From assembly GCA_017610225.1 (NCBI GenBank), contig JAFCCM010000033.1:1-20151 (forward strand): a stretch of 20,151 bases of DNA, in the 5' to 3' direction. Shown here in pieces: positions 1-6,585 of the stretch. Under the pieces are notes generated by a model. The model was given only the letters and a program-made list of their open reading frames with translations. It made no database searches and was not told where the DNA came from. Numbering within the stretch: position 1 is the stretch's first letter; the number at the start of each line of letters is the position of its first letter. The translations under genes and the position numbers were made by a program. Source of the DNA: Candidatus Aenigmatarchaeota archaeon. Lineage in GTDB: Archaea; Aenigmatarchaeota; Aenigmatarchaeia; CG10238-14.

Positions 1-196
1 TGATTTTTTCATCGTCTCCCATTGTCTGTTCAATTGTCCATAAAACCATCAAATTGCTTTGTAATTCTGACCAAAAGAAAGCTTTTTCTAAATATCTCTT
101 AATCTTTTTTGGATCTTTGGCTTTTAGAGCCTCATCTTTCCAAGTCTGATAATGAGGTGTACATGTTTTGATTATTTCACGTGGTTCTAATCTCAT
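1..196 (-). CDS. Partial hypothetical protein (N-terminal 65 residues)
   Basis: The N-terminal part of a gene that runs off the left edge of the window. It reads from an ATG at 196 and begins MRLEPREIIK, followed by a Lys-rich stretch (KAKDPKKIKRYLEKAF) and a Trp/Leu-containing helix-like segment ending at MGDDEKI. The frame stays open to the window edge. A TATA-like TATATAAG lies 24-31 bases upstream on the same strand, which fits a leaderless transcript and supports this start. I do not recognise the family. The visible part is soluble, charged and probably helical, and no catalytic motif can be seen. Confidence 0.65.
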   Translation of the reverse strand, partial: MRLEPREIIKTCTPHYQTWKDEALKAKDPKKIKRYLEKAFFWSELQSNLMVLWTIEQTMGDDEKI

Positions 197-219
197 GTGT
201 CACTATAAGGTAGTACTGG

Positions 220-227
220 TATATAAG
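220..227 (-). promoter_or_regulatory. TATA box of the leftmost partial gene
   Basis: TATATAAG (near-symmetric, minus-strand CTTATATA) centred about 27 bases from the ATG at 196. This is the usual archaeal TATA-to-start distance for a leaderless mRNA. Confidence 0.5.
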
Positions 228-336
228 TATTTGTATACTTTGTCACTTATTTGTGGTTACATAAACTAAACTAAAAATTAACTAGTAAACAAGCACTTAG
301 GAATTATTAATTACCTCAAACTTCCAAATATTATTC

Positions 337-645
337 ATGCCAAAAAATCCACTGCAAATAATTCTAGAATTATTCCTTGTGATTATTCAGTCAATTATTA
401 GAACATTAACCTTGATTTTTCAAAAATTAGTTGAGTTATTCTGGTCATTAACCTTCATCGCAGAAACTGGGATTTTAGGATTAATACTCGCCTGCCTTAT
501 TGGAGGAATTGTTATATATTTCATCTCAAAGTTCATCTTCAAAAACACTAAATCTTTAGTTCAAGTCTTGTTAATTTATGTTGTTTTTGTTTTTATTTTA
601 GTTTTGATCTTCTCTCTAACTACACCTCAAACCGTTGTCCCCTAA
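337..645 (+). CDS. Small membrane protein, unknown function
   Basis: 102 residues, very hydrophobic. Three membrane-spanning segments are plausible: about residues 8-35, 43-64 (AETGILGLILACLIGGIVIYFI) and 74-95, with a short basic loop (SKFIFKNTK) between the last two. There is no signal peptidase site and no recognised motif. A weak A/T-rich TATA-like element (TTATTAATTA, 304-313) sits about 28 bases before the ATG. The 3' end overlaps the 3' end of the convergent beta-CASP RNase gene by 26 bases. That is tight but in line with the other convergent pairs here. The function is unknown; it could be a small holin-like or membrane scaffold protein, but nothing in the sequence decides this. Confidence 0.6.
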   Translation: MPKNPLQIILELFLVIIQSIIRTLTLIFQKLVELFWSLTFIAETGILGLILACLIGGIVIYFISKFIFKNTKSLVQVLLIYVVFVFILVLIFSLTTPQTVVP

Positions 646-1885
646 CTGGAGAAATAGCGTTTATCCCTTGACTAGATAATTTTTCAGCAAAACCTTTGGT
701 ATTATCCCCGTGAACACAAAGCACTTTTTCAGGATTCATTTTTTCAATAAATTCGTTCAAGTCACTATCAGAAGCATGAGCACTAAAGTCGAATTTCTTT
801 ACATTCATTTTAACTTTAAAATCAAGATCATCATGAACATACCTACCAGTTTTCAATAGATTATCGCCCTCGGTTTCAGGGACTTGAAATCCGGTTAAAG
901 CAAGAGAACAATCTTCTCTGCCATGAAGTTTTTTAAGATAATAAACCACAGCCCCACCACAAAGCATACCACTAGTTGTAATAATAACACAAGGATTTTT
1001 GATTACTTTTCCTCTTTGTACATGATGTTGAATATATTTAACTCCCAATGCTTTCATTGCAATCTTAACAGAGTTGTATTCGTTTTGAAGATGAGGATAT
1101 CTATTGATTATATCAGTTGCTTTTTGAGCCATACCGTCAATGTATATCGGGGCTTTAACTCCATATTTGTCAAGAATCAGAAGAGCTTCCTGAGAACGGG
1201 CAATAGCAAAAGAGGAAACTATAGCAACGCCATCATTAGCAAGTGTATCTTTAACCATTCTAACAAACTTTATCTCTTCATTTTGTCTGTCAGTATGCTC
1301 TTTTCCTGCATAAGTGCTTTCAGTTATCAACACATCAGGACTAGGTATATCCCAATCACAACCAGCAAGTAATTGAGTATCATCTGTGTTAAAGTCACCA
1401 GTGTAAAGAATCTTTTTTCCATTAGTTTCAAGAAGAAACATAGACGAACCAGGAATATGTCCAGCATCATAACTTGTGATTGTAGTTTGCCCAATTTTTA
1501 CAGGTTTTCTGTAACTAACAGGTTGATATTTTTTTACAGTTGTTCTAACATCAGTGTCAGTAAATCTACAATTTTTTCCTTCCATTTTTGCTATCTTGAT
1601 TGAATCATACCAAAGCATTCTTGCGAAAGGACGGGTTATTTCCTGACCAATTACTGGACATTTTTGACCTTGATGGAAAAGATACGGAATAGCACCTGAA
1701 TGATCCAAGTGAGTATGAGTAAGAAGAATTGAATTTAGTTTTGCTTTAACTTCTTCAGGATATTGAATTGTATCTTGGCTTATCTTCAGACCATAGTCCA
1801 TAACTATTTTTTCGTTTCCAGTATCAACTAGTATTCCCGAGGATCCAACCTCGTTACATGCCCCTAAAAAAGATAAACTTGTCAA
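620..1885 (-). CDS. Beta-CASP metallo-beta-lactamase ribonuclease (aCPSF2 / archaeal RNase J type)
   Basis: 421 residues, the normal length for the KH-less archaeal CPSF-like nucleases. These process or degrade RNA with a two-zinc active site. The metallo-beta-lactamase motifs are all visible: HTHLDH at 57-62, the His of GHIPGSS at 143 and the Asp of YTGDF at 164. The beta-CASP insert follows (SSFAIARSQEAL about 224-235, TSGMLCGG about 304-311). The C-terminal RMMBL part has FSAH (His370) and VHGD (His392). The N-terminal LGACNEVGSSG resembles the CPSF73/aCPSF opening. There is no N-terminal KH extension, so it is not aCPSF1/FttA. The start is a TTG, chosen because an AGGAGTT Shine-Dalgarno lies 6 bases upstream and a TATA box lies about 40 bases upstream. 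It is divergent from the PRPP-synthetase-like gene. The expected role is 5'-3' exonuclease or endonuclease activity in mRNA turnover. aCPSF2 and aRNase J cannot be separated with certainty by eye. Confidence 0.9.
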   Translation of the reverse strand: MTSLSFLGACNEVGSSGILVDTGNEKIVMDYGLKISQDTIQYPEEVKAKLNSILLTHTHLDHSGAIPYLFHQGQKCPVIGQEITRPFARMLWYDSIKIAKMEGKNCRFTDTDVRTTVKKYQPVSYRKPVKIGQTTITSYDAGHIPGSSMFLLETNGKKILYTGDFNTDDTQLLAGCDWDIPSPDVLITESTYAGKEHTDRQNEEIKFVRMVKDTLANDGVAIVSSFAIARSQEALLILDKYGVKAPIYIDGMAQKATDIINRYPHLQNEYNSVKIAMKALGVKYIQHHVQRGKVIKNPCVIITTSGMLCGGAVVYYLKKLHGREDCSLALTGFQVPETEGDNLLKTGRYVHDDLDFKVKMNVKKFDFSAHASDSDLNEFIEKMNPEKVLCVHGDNTKGFAEKLSSQGINAISPVRGQRFEV

Positions 1886-1891
1886 ATAAAC

Positions 1892-1898
1892 AACTCCT
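1892..1898 (-). promoter_or_regulatory. Shine-Dalgarno sequence deciding a TTG start
   Basis: Minus-strand AGGAGTT, complementary to the usual archaeal 16S tail, 6 bases before the TTG at 1885. It supports the non-ATG start of the beta-CASP RNase. Confidence 0.6.
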
Positions 1899-1920
1899 AG
1901 ACTAATTCTTGGTAGTTAGG

Positions 1921-1928
1921 ATTTAAAA
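1921..1928 (-). promoter_or_regulatory. TATA box of the beta-CASP RNase gene
   Basis: Minus-strand TTTTAAAT. With a normal 25-base TATA-to-start-site distance, transcription would begin near 1898-1900, giving a short leader that just carries the Shine-Dalgarno sequence. Confidence 0.5.
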
Positions 1929-1941
1929 GGGTTGGTTTTAG

Positions 1942-1958
1942 TTTCTATATTATAGAAA
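1942..1958. promoter_or_regulatory. 17-base perfect palindrome between divergent promoters (possible operator)
   Basis: TTTCTATA, one T, then TATAGAAA: 8-base perfect arms with a 1-base centre. It lies in the 133-base gap between two divergent genes, with one TATA box on each side (1921-1928 and 1987-1996). This is a suitable place for a dimeric repressor to act on both promoters. No regulator is assigned. Confidence 0.35.
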
Positions 1959-1986
1959 ATTATTTATTATTTTTTAGACTAGCAAT

Positions 1987-1996
1987 TATATTTTAT
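1987..1996 (+). promoter_or_regulatory. TATA box of the PRPP-synthetase-like gene
   Basis: TATATTTTAT-like stretch centred about 28 bases before the ATG at 2019, with no Shine-Dalgarno sequence. The mRNA is probably leaderless. Confidence 0.45.
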
Positions 1997-2018
1997 CAAA
2001 ATCTACTATATTTATCAA

Positions 2019-3011
2019 ATGTCAGTTTATGTAATTCCAACATTTTATACAAGACATATTACAGATGGATGGGGAAATAGATATTCAGATATTTCTGTTG
2101 TGAATTTTAAACCTCACTCTACTGGTGGAGATTATGTTCTTCCAGGGGGTGATACCTATTCTAGAATTCCCAACATCGAAGAACTCCAAGGAGAAAGAGT
2201 TGTTGTTTTACATTCTGGTTATCCTCATCCAAACAGAGGTTTAATGTTTTTAAATATTATTTTAAATTCACTTAAAGACCCTCGTGTTATGAAAAATGGA
2301 CGGTCAATTCCAATTAATCCCCCTGAGTCTGTAGAAGTTTATTTACTATGTTGTCCTTATTCAAAACAAGATGGATGGTGGGTTGACGGTGAAGATAATA
2401 CAGCCAGATCAATAATTTATGGTTTACTTGGTATGTCTCTTCGAGATGGTATTAGGAGTAAAGAACATTCAAAATGTGATTTAATAACTGTGGCAGACCC
2501 TCATTTTATAGATAGACCTTGGGCTCAAGAATTAGTTAGAGATGATTTAATGAATTGTCTCACACTATATCCATCGTTAATAGAAAGAGTAAAAGCTGAA
2601 GTGGGAGAAAATATGACTATAGTTTCACCTGGAAAGCATGATAGAACTGGTTATTCATTAATAAGGACAAGAAGAATAGATCCGCGAAATGTTGAAGTAG
2701 ATATTCCGGATAATCTTTTAGGTATAGGTGGAGACTTTTGTGTATTGGATGATTTTCTTTATACAGGAGGCACATTAGTTGAAATCGCTAAAGAAATAAA
2801 AGAAAAATGTGGAAGTGAGAAATTATATGCTGCTATAACACATGCTGTGATGCCAGAAGGTGCAAGAAGAAATGCTAGTGAAAAAAGTCTATGGGATATG
2901 GTTGTTGTAAGTAATACTTGTGCTGTTCTTGACAATGGCGTTTTACATTTGCCAAAATTGGTTATTGAAGATATTAGTAATAATGTAGCAGCCTCAATAA
3001 TTGATGAATGA
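2019..3011 (+). CDS. Divergent ribose-phosphate pyrophosphokinase (PRPP synthetase)-like protein
   Basis: 330 residues, with the two-domain type-I phosphoribosyltransferase layout of PRPP synthetase. That enzyme makes PRPP from ribose 5-phosphate and ATP for nucleotide, His and Trp synthesis. The most diagnostic motif is the PRPP loop LDDFLYTGGTL (D244, D245, T249-T252), followed by ITHAVMPEGA and DMVVVSNT, which match the THGV..G.A and VVVT.T segments of Prs. Upstream, GDTYSRI, CPYSKQDGWW and TVADPHF correspond to the GE.y.RI, PY..RQD and TVDLH segments. Key positions differ: the usual ATP-binding RQD Arg is Lys, DLH is DPH, and the flexible-loop K.R appears as RTRR with no obvious catalytic Lys. 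It could therefore be a standard-function but diverged Prs, or a paralogue with another phosphoribosyl substrate. The aminopeptidase gene follows 27 bases later with its own TATA box. Confidence 0.7.
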   Translation: MSVYVIPTFYTRHITDGWGNRYSDISVVNFKPHSTGGDYVLPGGDTYSRIPNIEELQGERVVVLHSGYPHPNRGLMFLNIILNSLKDPRVMKNGRSIPINPPESVEVYLLCCPYSKQDGWWVDGEDNTARSIIYGLLGMSLRDGIRSKEHSKCDLITVADPHFIDRPWAQELVRDDLMNCLTLYPSLIERVKAEVGENMTIVSPGKHDRTGYSLIRTRRIDPRNVEVDIPDNLLGIGGDFCVLDDFLYTGGTLVEIAKEIKEKCGSEKLYAAITHAVMPEGARRNASEKSLWDMVVVSNTCAVLDNGVLHLPKLVIEDISNNVAASIIDE

Positions 3012-3018
3012 TTTATAT
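3011..3018 (+). promoter_or_regulatory. TATA box of the M29 aminopeptidase gene
   Basis: ATTTATAT centred about 25 bases before the ATG at 3039 and overlapping the stop codon of the upstream same-strand gene. The aminopeptidase therefore probably has its own leaderless transcript and is not read through from upstream. Confidence 0.45.
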
Positions 3019-3038
3019 TCTTAACCCAATTATTATTC

Positions 3039-3977
3039 ATGAACCTAACACTTGGTGCAACAACAGCAGTCAGGCAATGCATGAATATTAAATTCAACGA
3101 AACAGTCTTAATAATAACTGATAAAGAAATGCCAATAGAAATTGGAAAAAGTCTTTTAGAAGCGTCGAGAGAAATAACTGATAAAGTTAAATTAGAGTAT
3201 ATTCATCCTTTAGAAAGAAGTGGACAAGAACCTTCCCGTGAGATAGCAGAATTAATGAAAACACCAGATGTTCTATTTATTCCAACTTCCAAATCTTTAA
3301 GCCACACACAAGCAAGAAGGATAGCATGCCGAGAATATAATGTAAGAATAACATCAATGCCAAACATACCTGTGTCATCGTTTGTTGATGGAGGACTGAC
3401 CGCAGACTATAGAGAAGTTAAAGAAAATTGCCAAAGAATGTTCGATGCTATAAAAAATAAAACTAATATTCACTTAACCTCACCTAATGGAACTGATCTT
3501 ACCATGAAATTAGGTCAGTATAGACTAGATATAGATGATGGAATCTACCACAAACTAGGATCATTTGGTAATCTTCCCGGAGGAGAAGTATGCACAGCCC
3601 CGGATAAACACTCAACCAACGGGATTCTAGTAGTAGACAAGATGGGAATATTTGGAGAAAATATTAGAATAGAAATCAAAGATGGAATCGCGATAAAAAT
3701 AGAAGGTTCTGAAAAATTAAAAGATGTTGTCGAAAAGATCGGAGACAAGGCAAGAGTCATTGCTGAATTAGGTATAGGAACTAACCCGAAAGCTAAATTG
3801 ATTGGAGTCACACTCGAAGACGAGAAAGTTTACGAGACTGTTCATGTTGCTTTAGGCAATAATGTTAATTGGGGTGGAGATAATGATATTGGATTTCATG
3901 ATGATGGTATTGTTGTTATACCTACGTTAAGAGTGGATAATGAAGTTGTCATTAAAGATGGAAAGTGGATGATTTAA
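3039..3977 (+). CDS. M29-like metallo-aminopeptidase (aminopeptidase T / leucyl aminopeptidase family)
   Basis: 312 residues, similar in length to the short archaeal members of the M29 family (COG2309). These remove N-terminal residues from peptides in the cytoplasm using a two-metal centre. The expected ligand motifs appear in order: GNLPGGEV (Glu183), AELGIGTNP (Glu243), ETVHVALG (His269) and GFHDDG (His287, Asp289). The N-terminal 140 residues form the usual alpha/beta domain that precedes the metal domain (PTSKSLSHTQARR about 82-94). The start at the first ATG is supported by a TATA box about 25 bases upstream. An internal Met15 is possible but less well placed. It is convergent with the PHP hydrolase gene, with 4 bases between stop codons. 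A role in peptide recycling is the likely one; the true substrate cannot be read from sequence. Confidence 0.85.
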   Translation: MNLTLGATTAVRQCMNIKFNETVLIITDKEMPIEIGKSLLEASREITDKVKLEYIHPLERSGQEPSREIAELMKTPDVLFIPTSKSLSHTQARRIACREYNVRITSMPNIPVSSFVDGGLTADYREVKENCQRMFDAIKNKTNIHLTSPNGTDLTMKLGQYRLDIDDGIYHKLGSFGNLPGGEVCTAPDKHSTNGILVVDKMGIFGENIRIEIKDGIAIKIEGSEKLKDVVEKIGDKARVIAELGIGTNPKAKLIGVTLEDEKVYETVHVALGNNVNWGGDNDIGFHDDGIVVIPTLRVDNEVVIKDGKWMI

Positions 3978-3981
3978 AATA

Positions 3982-5451
3982 TCATCTATCAACCCAAACT
4001 GCAGTACTCCACGCTTTTTTTGTTCCTCCTTTAGCACTTACATAACAGAAGAATCTCCCATGTGTATCGGGTAGAGGAAGTTCATACTGAATAACACCAT
4101 CTAACCCAGAACCAACTGGAATTCTATTCCAATTAGCTCTTCTATTACCAACCATACCATAAGTTACATAAAGTTCTTCAACAAGAGTGTTAGGACTATG
4201 AGCCAAGATATCTAGACGTAAGAAGTCATTATCAACATAAGGTTTACTCCAATAATCACCCATCCAATGATCATCCACTCTCATAGATATAATAAGATTA
4301 GTTTCTAAATCTGGTTGGTTATAATTTGTGTTGTATGATGCAAACATTCTTCTTTCTCTTATTGCCTTCATTACTCCTTCTCTTGTTAGTTCTTCTACCA
4401 ATAAACCATATGTCCTCGAACCACCAGGTATATCATGTCTATCACCATAACCCCAATGTCCGTTTCTCCAACCTTTCAGTAAAGCATTACTATATTCCTG
4501 AAAAATTGTTCCTTCTTGACCACACATTTGGTCTACAACCTCAGGAACTAATCTCCAATCACGAAAACAATCATTAGATCCACCACATAAAGAAACACCC
4601 AAACTATTAGAACTAGCATCACCACTTCGAAGTTCATCGTCAAAAATACCTTTACAAACACTGTGTCTACGACCCAATTTTTCTTTTTGATATCTTTCAT
4701 ATTGACTTAATGTCGTTCTTACTGGATGACAAAAAATTCCAAGTTCATCAGGATGGTTAGCCAGCCAACCATATAGTCCTTCAATTTTGTATGTCGGTAT
4801 ATATGGCTCGTCTGTGTTTAGACGTATTATATGATTCATTCCATCATGTGTCCATTCCACACTTATTATAACCACAAGTTCACCTGAGATGTTTGCTTTG
4901 TCTGCTATCTCTTTCAATCTATCCCATTTATCATATATTCTATAATCTCTTACACATCCTTTTTGAACACTTCCTACCTGGGGAGTAAGAATATGTTGAT
5001 CATGTTCGGTTGAAATCATAAAACTATTACCAGACTCATATGCTGGCTCTAAAACCTGATCTATAGAACAATGTTCACCTAAATCCAACGAACGACATGC
5101 ATCTATTGAAAGAAAACTATGATTGTGTGCATCACCTTGAACAAAATAGAGACCATGCCAACCAATAGAACTACTTGGTACTAAGATAGGAGTAGGTATG
5201 TCAGTTGGAACTACAGTTATAGTTGGTTCTTGAGTTATAGTTGAGGTTGGTTCTTTTGTTATTTCTGGGGTTTTACTTGATTCTCGAGGATCTTCTCCTC
5301 CACCTTGAGTATGAGGAAGAAAAACTTCGTGAGCTGCTTTTCCAGCTTTAACAACTGGTAATTTTGATAATGCAACAGCTCCAACTATACCAGATCCAAG
5401 AGCAGAAAGAGCCAACATTCGTCTTCTTGATAAAACTGATACCTTTCCCAT
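3982..5451 (-). CDS. Tat-exported PHP/CehA-McbA-like metallohydrolase
   Basis: 489 residues. The N-terminus has a twin-arginine signal: SRRRMLALS (residues 8-16) followed by a hydrophobic, Ala/Gly-rich stretch to about residue 34. A Thr/Pro-rich linker comes next (about 60-95). The catalytic domain carries PHP-superfamily motifs in order: GDAHNH (His109, His111), STEHD (Glu149, His150, Asp151), SVEWTH (Glu199), FCHP (His242), FQEYS (about 318-322) and GYGDRHD (Asp337, His339). LTREGVMKAIRERRMFAS (356-373) matches the segment after the last metal motif in CehA/McbA-type proteins. The C-terminal 110 residues look like a beta-rich accessory domain. The family uses two or three metals to hydrolyse phosphoesters or amides. 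Export folded through Tat fits a metalloenzyme loaded in the cytoplasm and acting at the cell surface. The substrate is unknown. A TATA box sits 26 bases upstream of the ATG. Confidence 0.82.
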   Translation of the reverse strand: MGKVSVLSRRRMLALSALGSGIVGAVALSKLPVVKAGKAAHEVFLPHTQGGGEDPRESSKTPEITKEPTSTITQEPTITVVPTDIPTPILVPSSSIGWHGLYFVQGDAHNHSFLSIDACRSLDLGEHCSIDQVLEPAYESGNSFMISTEHDQHILTPQVGSVQKGCVRDYRIYDKWDRLKEIADKANISGELVVIISVEWTHDGMNHIIRLNTDEPYIPTYKIEGLYGWLANHPDELGIFCHPVRTTLSQYERYQKEKLGRRHSVCKGIFDDELRSGDASSNSLGVSLCGGSNDCFRDWRLVPEVVDQMCGQEGTIFQEYSNALLKGWRNGHWGYGDRHDIPGGSRTYGLLVEELTREGVMKAIRERRMFASYNTNYNQPDLETNLIISMRVDDHWMGDYWSKPYVDNDFLRLDILAHSPNTLVEELYVTYGMVGNRRANWNRIPVGSGLDGVIQYELPLPDTHGRFFCYVSAKGGTKKAWSTAVWVDR

Positions 5452-5471
5452 AACAAAATTAATATCTACAA

Positions 5472-5483
5472 TAATTTAAATAC
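5472..5483 (-). promoter_or_regulatory. TATA box of the Tat-exported hydrolase gene
   Basis: Minus-strand GTATTTAAATTA centred about 26 bases before the ATG at 5451. It contains TTTAAA and is nearly symmetric. The 72-base gap also has to hold the promoter of the divergent gene at 5524, for which I see only a weak CTAAAAG-like element. Confidence 0.5.
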
Positions 5484-5523
5484 AACCAAAAACCATTAAT
5501 CCCTAAAAGCCAATAACCATAGC

Positions 5524-6036
5524 ATGAAAATACCAACTAAATTCTACCTTAATACTGAAAACTTTAAAATATATTTTGACAACGAAAAAAAGACACATGT
5601 TTGTGAGGATTTAGAATCCGGGGAAAAGACAAATATCGGAGTTTTAGGAACATTCTTACAAATGGGAATACTAAAAATAATTGACGACAATTCAACCAAC
5701 CCTGACGACAGATTATCTTACTTAATGGATAAAGTAGTTAGTCTTGAACAAAAATTGACTGAATCATCAATAGAACCTATTCCAAAAAAACTTAAAATCA
5801 AGGAAGAAACTAAATCAAAAAAAGTAGATATTCAAGAAATACAACAAGGATCAGAACAACTAAAAAGAGAACCTGTGTTAAAGAAACATCCTAAATCTGA
5901 CGAAGAAGAATCAACTATCAATCAACGAATAATGGAAAAAATCATTGAAAAAACAATAGAAGAGGAAAATAAAGAATCTCCAAAAGATGTAAATGTCGAA
6001 TCTGACAAAGAAATCGACAACTGGATGGAAATCTAG
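5524..6036 (+). CDS. Charged coiled-coil protein, unknown function
   Basis: 170 residues, no recognised family. Residues 1-60 form a small, probably beta-rich N-terminal unit (FYLNTENFKIYFDNEKKTHV). Residues about 64-80 (DRLSYLMDKVVSLEQKLTES) show a heptad-like coiled-coil pattern. The rest, about residues 85-170, is a highly charged Lys/Glu-rich region that looks disordered and ends in the short helix-like DKEIDNWMEI. There is no signal or membrane segment. It is divergent from the Tat-exported hydrolase and convergent with the next small gene, with 2 bases between stops. The architecture suggests a small oligomeric adaptor or nucleoid/cytoskeletal accessory protein, but nothing specific supports one choice. 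Confidence 0.7.
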   Translation: MKIPTKFYLNTENFKIYFDNEKKTHVCEDLESGEKTNIGVLGTFLQMGILKIIDDNSTNPDDRLSYLMDKVVSLEQKLTESSIEPIPKKLKIKEETKSKKVDIQEIQQGSEQLKREPVLKKHPKSDEEESTINQRIMEKIIEKTIEEENKESPKDVNVESDKEIDNWMEI

Positions 6037-6038
6037 TT

Positions 6039-6269
6039 TTACATCATCTCTTTCAATTTCTCGGCAACAAATTCAACAACTTCTTTTTGCATTGGTACTG
6101 TGAATGATTTTCTATATCTCTTAGTTCCATCCATCATCATAAATCCTCTTGAGATGGAAATGAACTCGTTCTCACCACTTTCACTTATTGCTTTCTTTCT
6201 TGCGACTTCAATAAAGTCGTTGTTTCCGAATTTTATTTCTTCAGATTTTATTGTCTGATATTCTACCAT
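6039..6269 (-). CDS. Small conserved-looking protein, possibly PC4-like nucleic-acid binding
   Basis: 76 residues. The pattern is beta strands rich in alternating hydrophobics (FIEVARKKA, EFISISRGF), then a basic RYRKSFTVP segment and an amphipathic C-terminal helix (EVVEFVAEKLKEMM). This order of strands, a basic strand and a final helix recalls small single-strand DNA-binding PC4-type coactivators, but the match is only by layout and I am not sure of it. The start is an ATG with a GGAGG Shine-Dalgarno about 11 bases upstream and a TATA box (6320-6327) giving a leader of roughly 25-30 bases, so it is one of the few leadered genes here. Confidence 0.7.
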   Translation of the reverse strand: MVEYQTIKSEEIKFGNNDFIEVARKKAISESGENEFISISRGFMMMDGTKRYRKSFTVPMQKEVVEFVAEKLKEMM

Positions 6270-6280
6270 TTCTATTCTAA

Positions 6281-6285
6281 CCTCC
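6281..6285 (-). promoter_or_regulatory. Strong Shine-Dalgarno sequence (GGAGG)
   Basis: Minus-strand TAGGAGGTT, a near-perfect match to the archaeal anti-Shine-Dalgarno, 11 bases before the ATG at 6269. It is unusual here because most genes look leaderless. Confidence 0.6.
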
Positions 6286-6319
6286 TATTTCTAAAACTAA
6301 TTAATTAAAGGTGGAAGAA

Positions 6320-6327
6320 TATTTAAA
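6320..6327 (-). promoter_or_regulatory. TATA box for the small gene at 6039-6269
   Basis: Minus-strand TTTAAATA. It predicts transcription start near 6296-6300 and a leader that carries the GGAGG element. It lies between the 3' end of the 26-residue microprotein ORF and the gene it serves. Confidence 0.5.
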
Positions 6328-6345
6328 GTTATTTTCTCGCTCAAG

Positions 6346-6426
6346 TTATTTCTTCTTTTTCTTTTTGCTCACTTTCTTCTTTGGTTTACAACAACAACCC
6401 TTGAGTTTTTTTAATAATCCGCACAT
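6346..6426 (-). CDS. 26-residue Cys/Lys-rich microprotein
   Basis: A short ATG-to-TAA frame on the minus strand encoding MCGLLKKLKGCCCKPKKK followed by VS and six lysines. It has four Cys (residue 2 and a CCC run at 11-13) and 13 Lys out of 26, with no acidic residue, so it is extremely basic. The start lies 25-31 bases downstream of a TTTTATA element (6451-6457), the spacing used by leaderless genes in this window. That is the main reason to call it a gene. The N-terminal MCGLLKKLKG could be a short amphipathic or lipid-associated segment, the Cys cluster could bind a metal, and the Lys tail could bind nucleic acid; all three are guesses. It sits between tRNA-Ile and the next small gene, all on one strand. 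It could be a chance ORF in A/T-rich DNA. Confidence 0.45.
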   Translation of the reverse strand: MCGLLKKLKGCCCKPKKKVSKKKKKK

Positions 6427-6450
6427 ATAGTAATATTTCTTCTATGGAGT

Positions 6451-6457
6451 TATAAAA
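6451..6457 (-). promoter_or_regulatory. TATA box for the Cys/Lys-rich microprotein
   Basis: Minus-strand TTTTATA centred about 28 bases before the ATG at 6426 and just downstream of the tRNA-Ile 3' end. It supports a separate leaderless transcript. Confidence 0.4.
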
Positions 6458-6470
6458 GTTTAGGATAAAA

Positions 6471-6544
6471 TGGGCCCAGTGAGATTTGAACTCACGACCT
6501 CCCGATTATCAGTCGGACGCTCCACCAGACTAAGCTATGAGCCC
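6471..6544 (-). tRNA. tRNA-Ile (anticodon GAT)
   Basis: A full 74-base cloverleaf can be folded by eye on the minus strand: acceptor GGGCTCA with TGGGCCC, D stem GCTT/GAGC, anticodon stem TCCGA/TCGGG with loop CTGATAA (anticodon GAT), variable AGGTC, and T arm GTGAG-TTCAAAT-CTCAC. The discriminator is A and CCA is not encoded. It reads the AUU and AUC codons. There is no intron. A TATA box (plus strand TATTTAAG, 6571-6578) is centred about 30 bases before its 5' end. Confidence 0.95.
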
Positions 6545-6570
6545 TTACTTCAAGTATTTCACTTGTTAAT

Positions 6571-6578
6571 TATTTAAG
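6571..6578 (-). promoter_or_regulatory. TATA box of tRNA-Ile
   Basis: Minus-strand CTTAAATA about 30 bases upstream of the tRNA 5' end, the usual distance for archaeal tRNA genes with a few leader bases. Confidence 0.5.
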
Positions 6579-6585
6579 ATTAGTT

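Noticed and set aside
923..1603. Two plus-strand open frames (923-1372 and 1373-1603) opposite the beta-CASP RNase
   Set aside because: They lie fully inside a well-supported gene on the other strand, have low-complexity Ser/Phe/Ile-rich translations and no motifs or promoters.
2759..3097. Minus-strand open frame across the end of the PRPP-synthetase-like gene and the start of the aminopeptidase
   Set aside because: It overlaps two genes with clear family motifs and the aminopeptidase promoter; its translation has no recognisable features.
4326..4577. Plus-strand 83-codon frame with a run of leucines inside the PHP hydrolase gene
   Set aside because: Antisense shadow; the Leu-rich run comes from codon repeats of the real gene.
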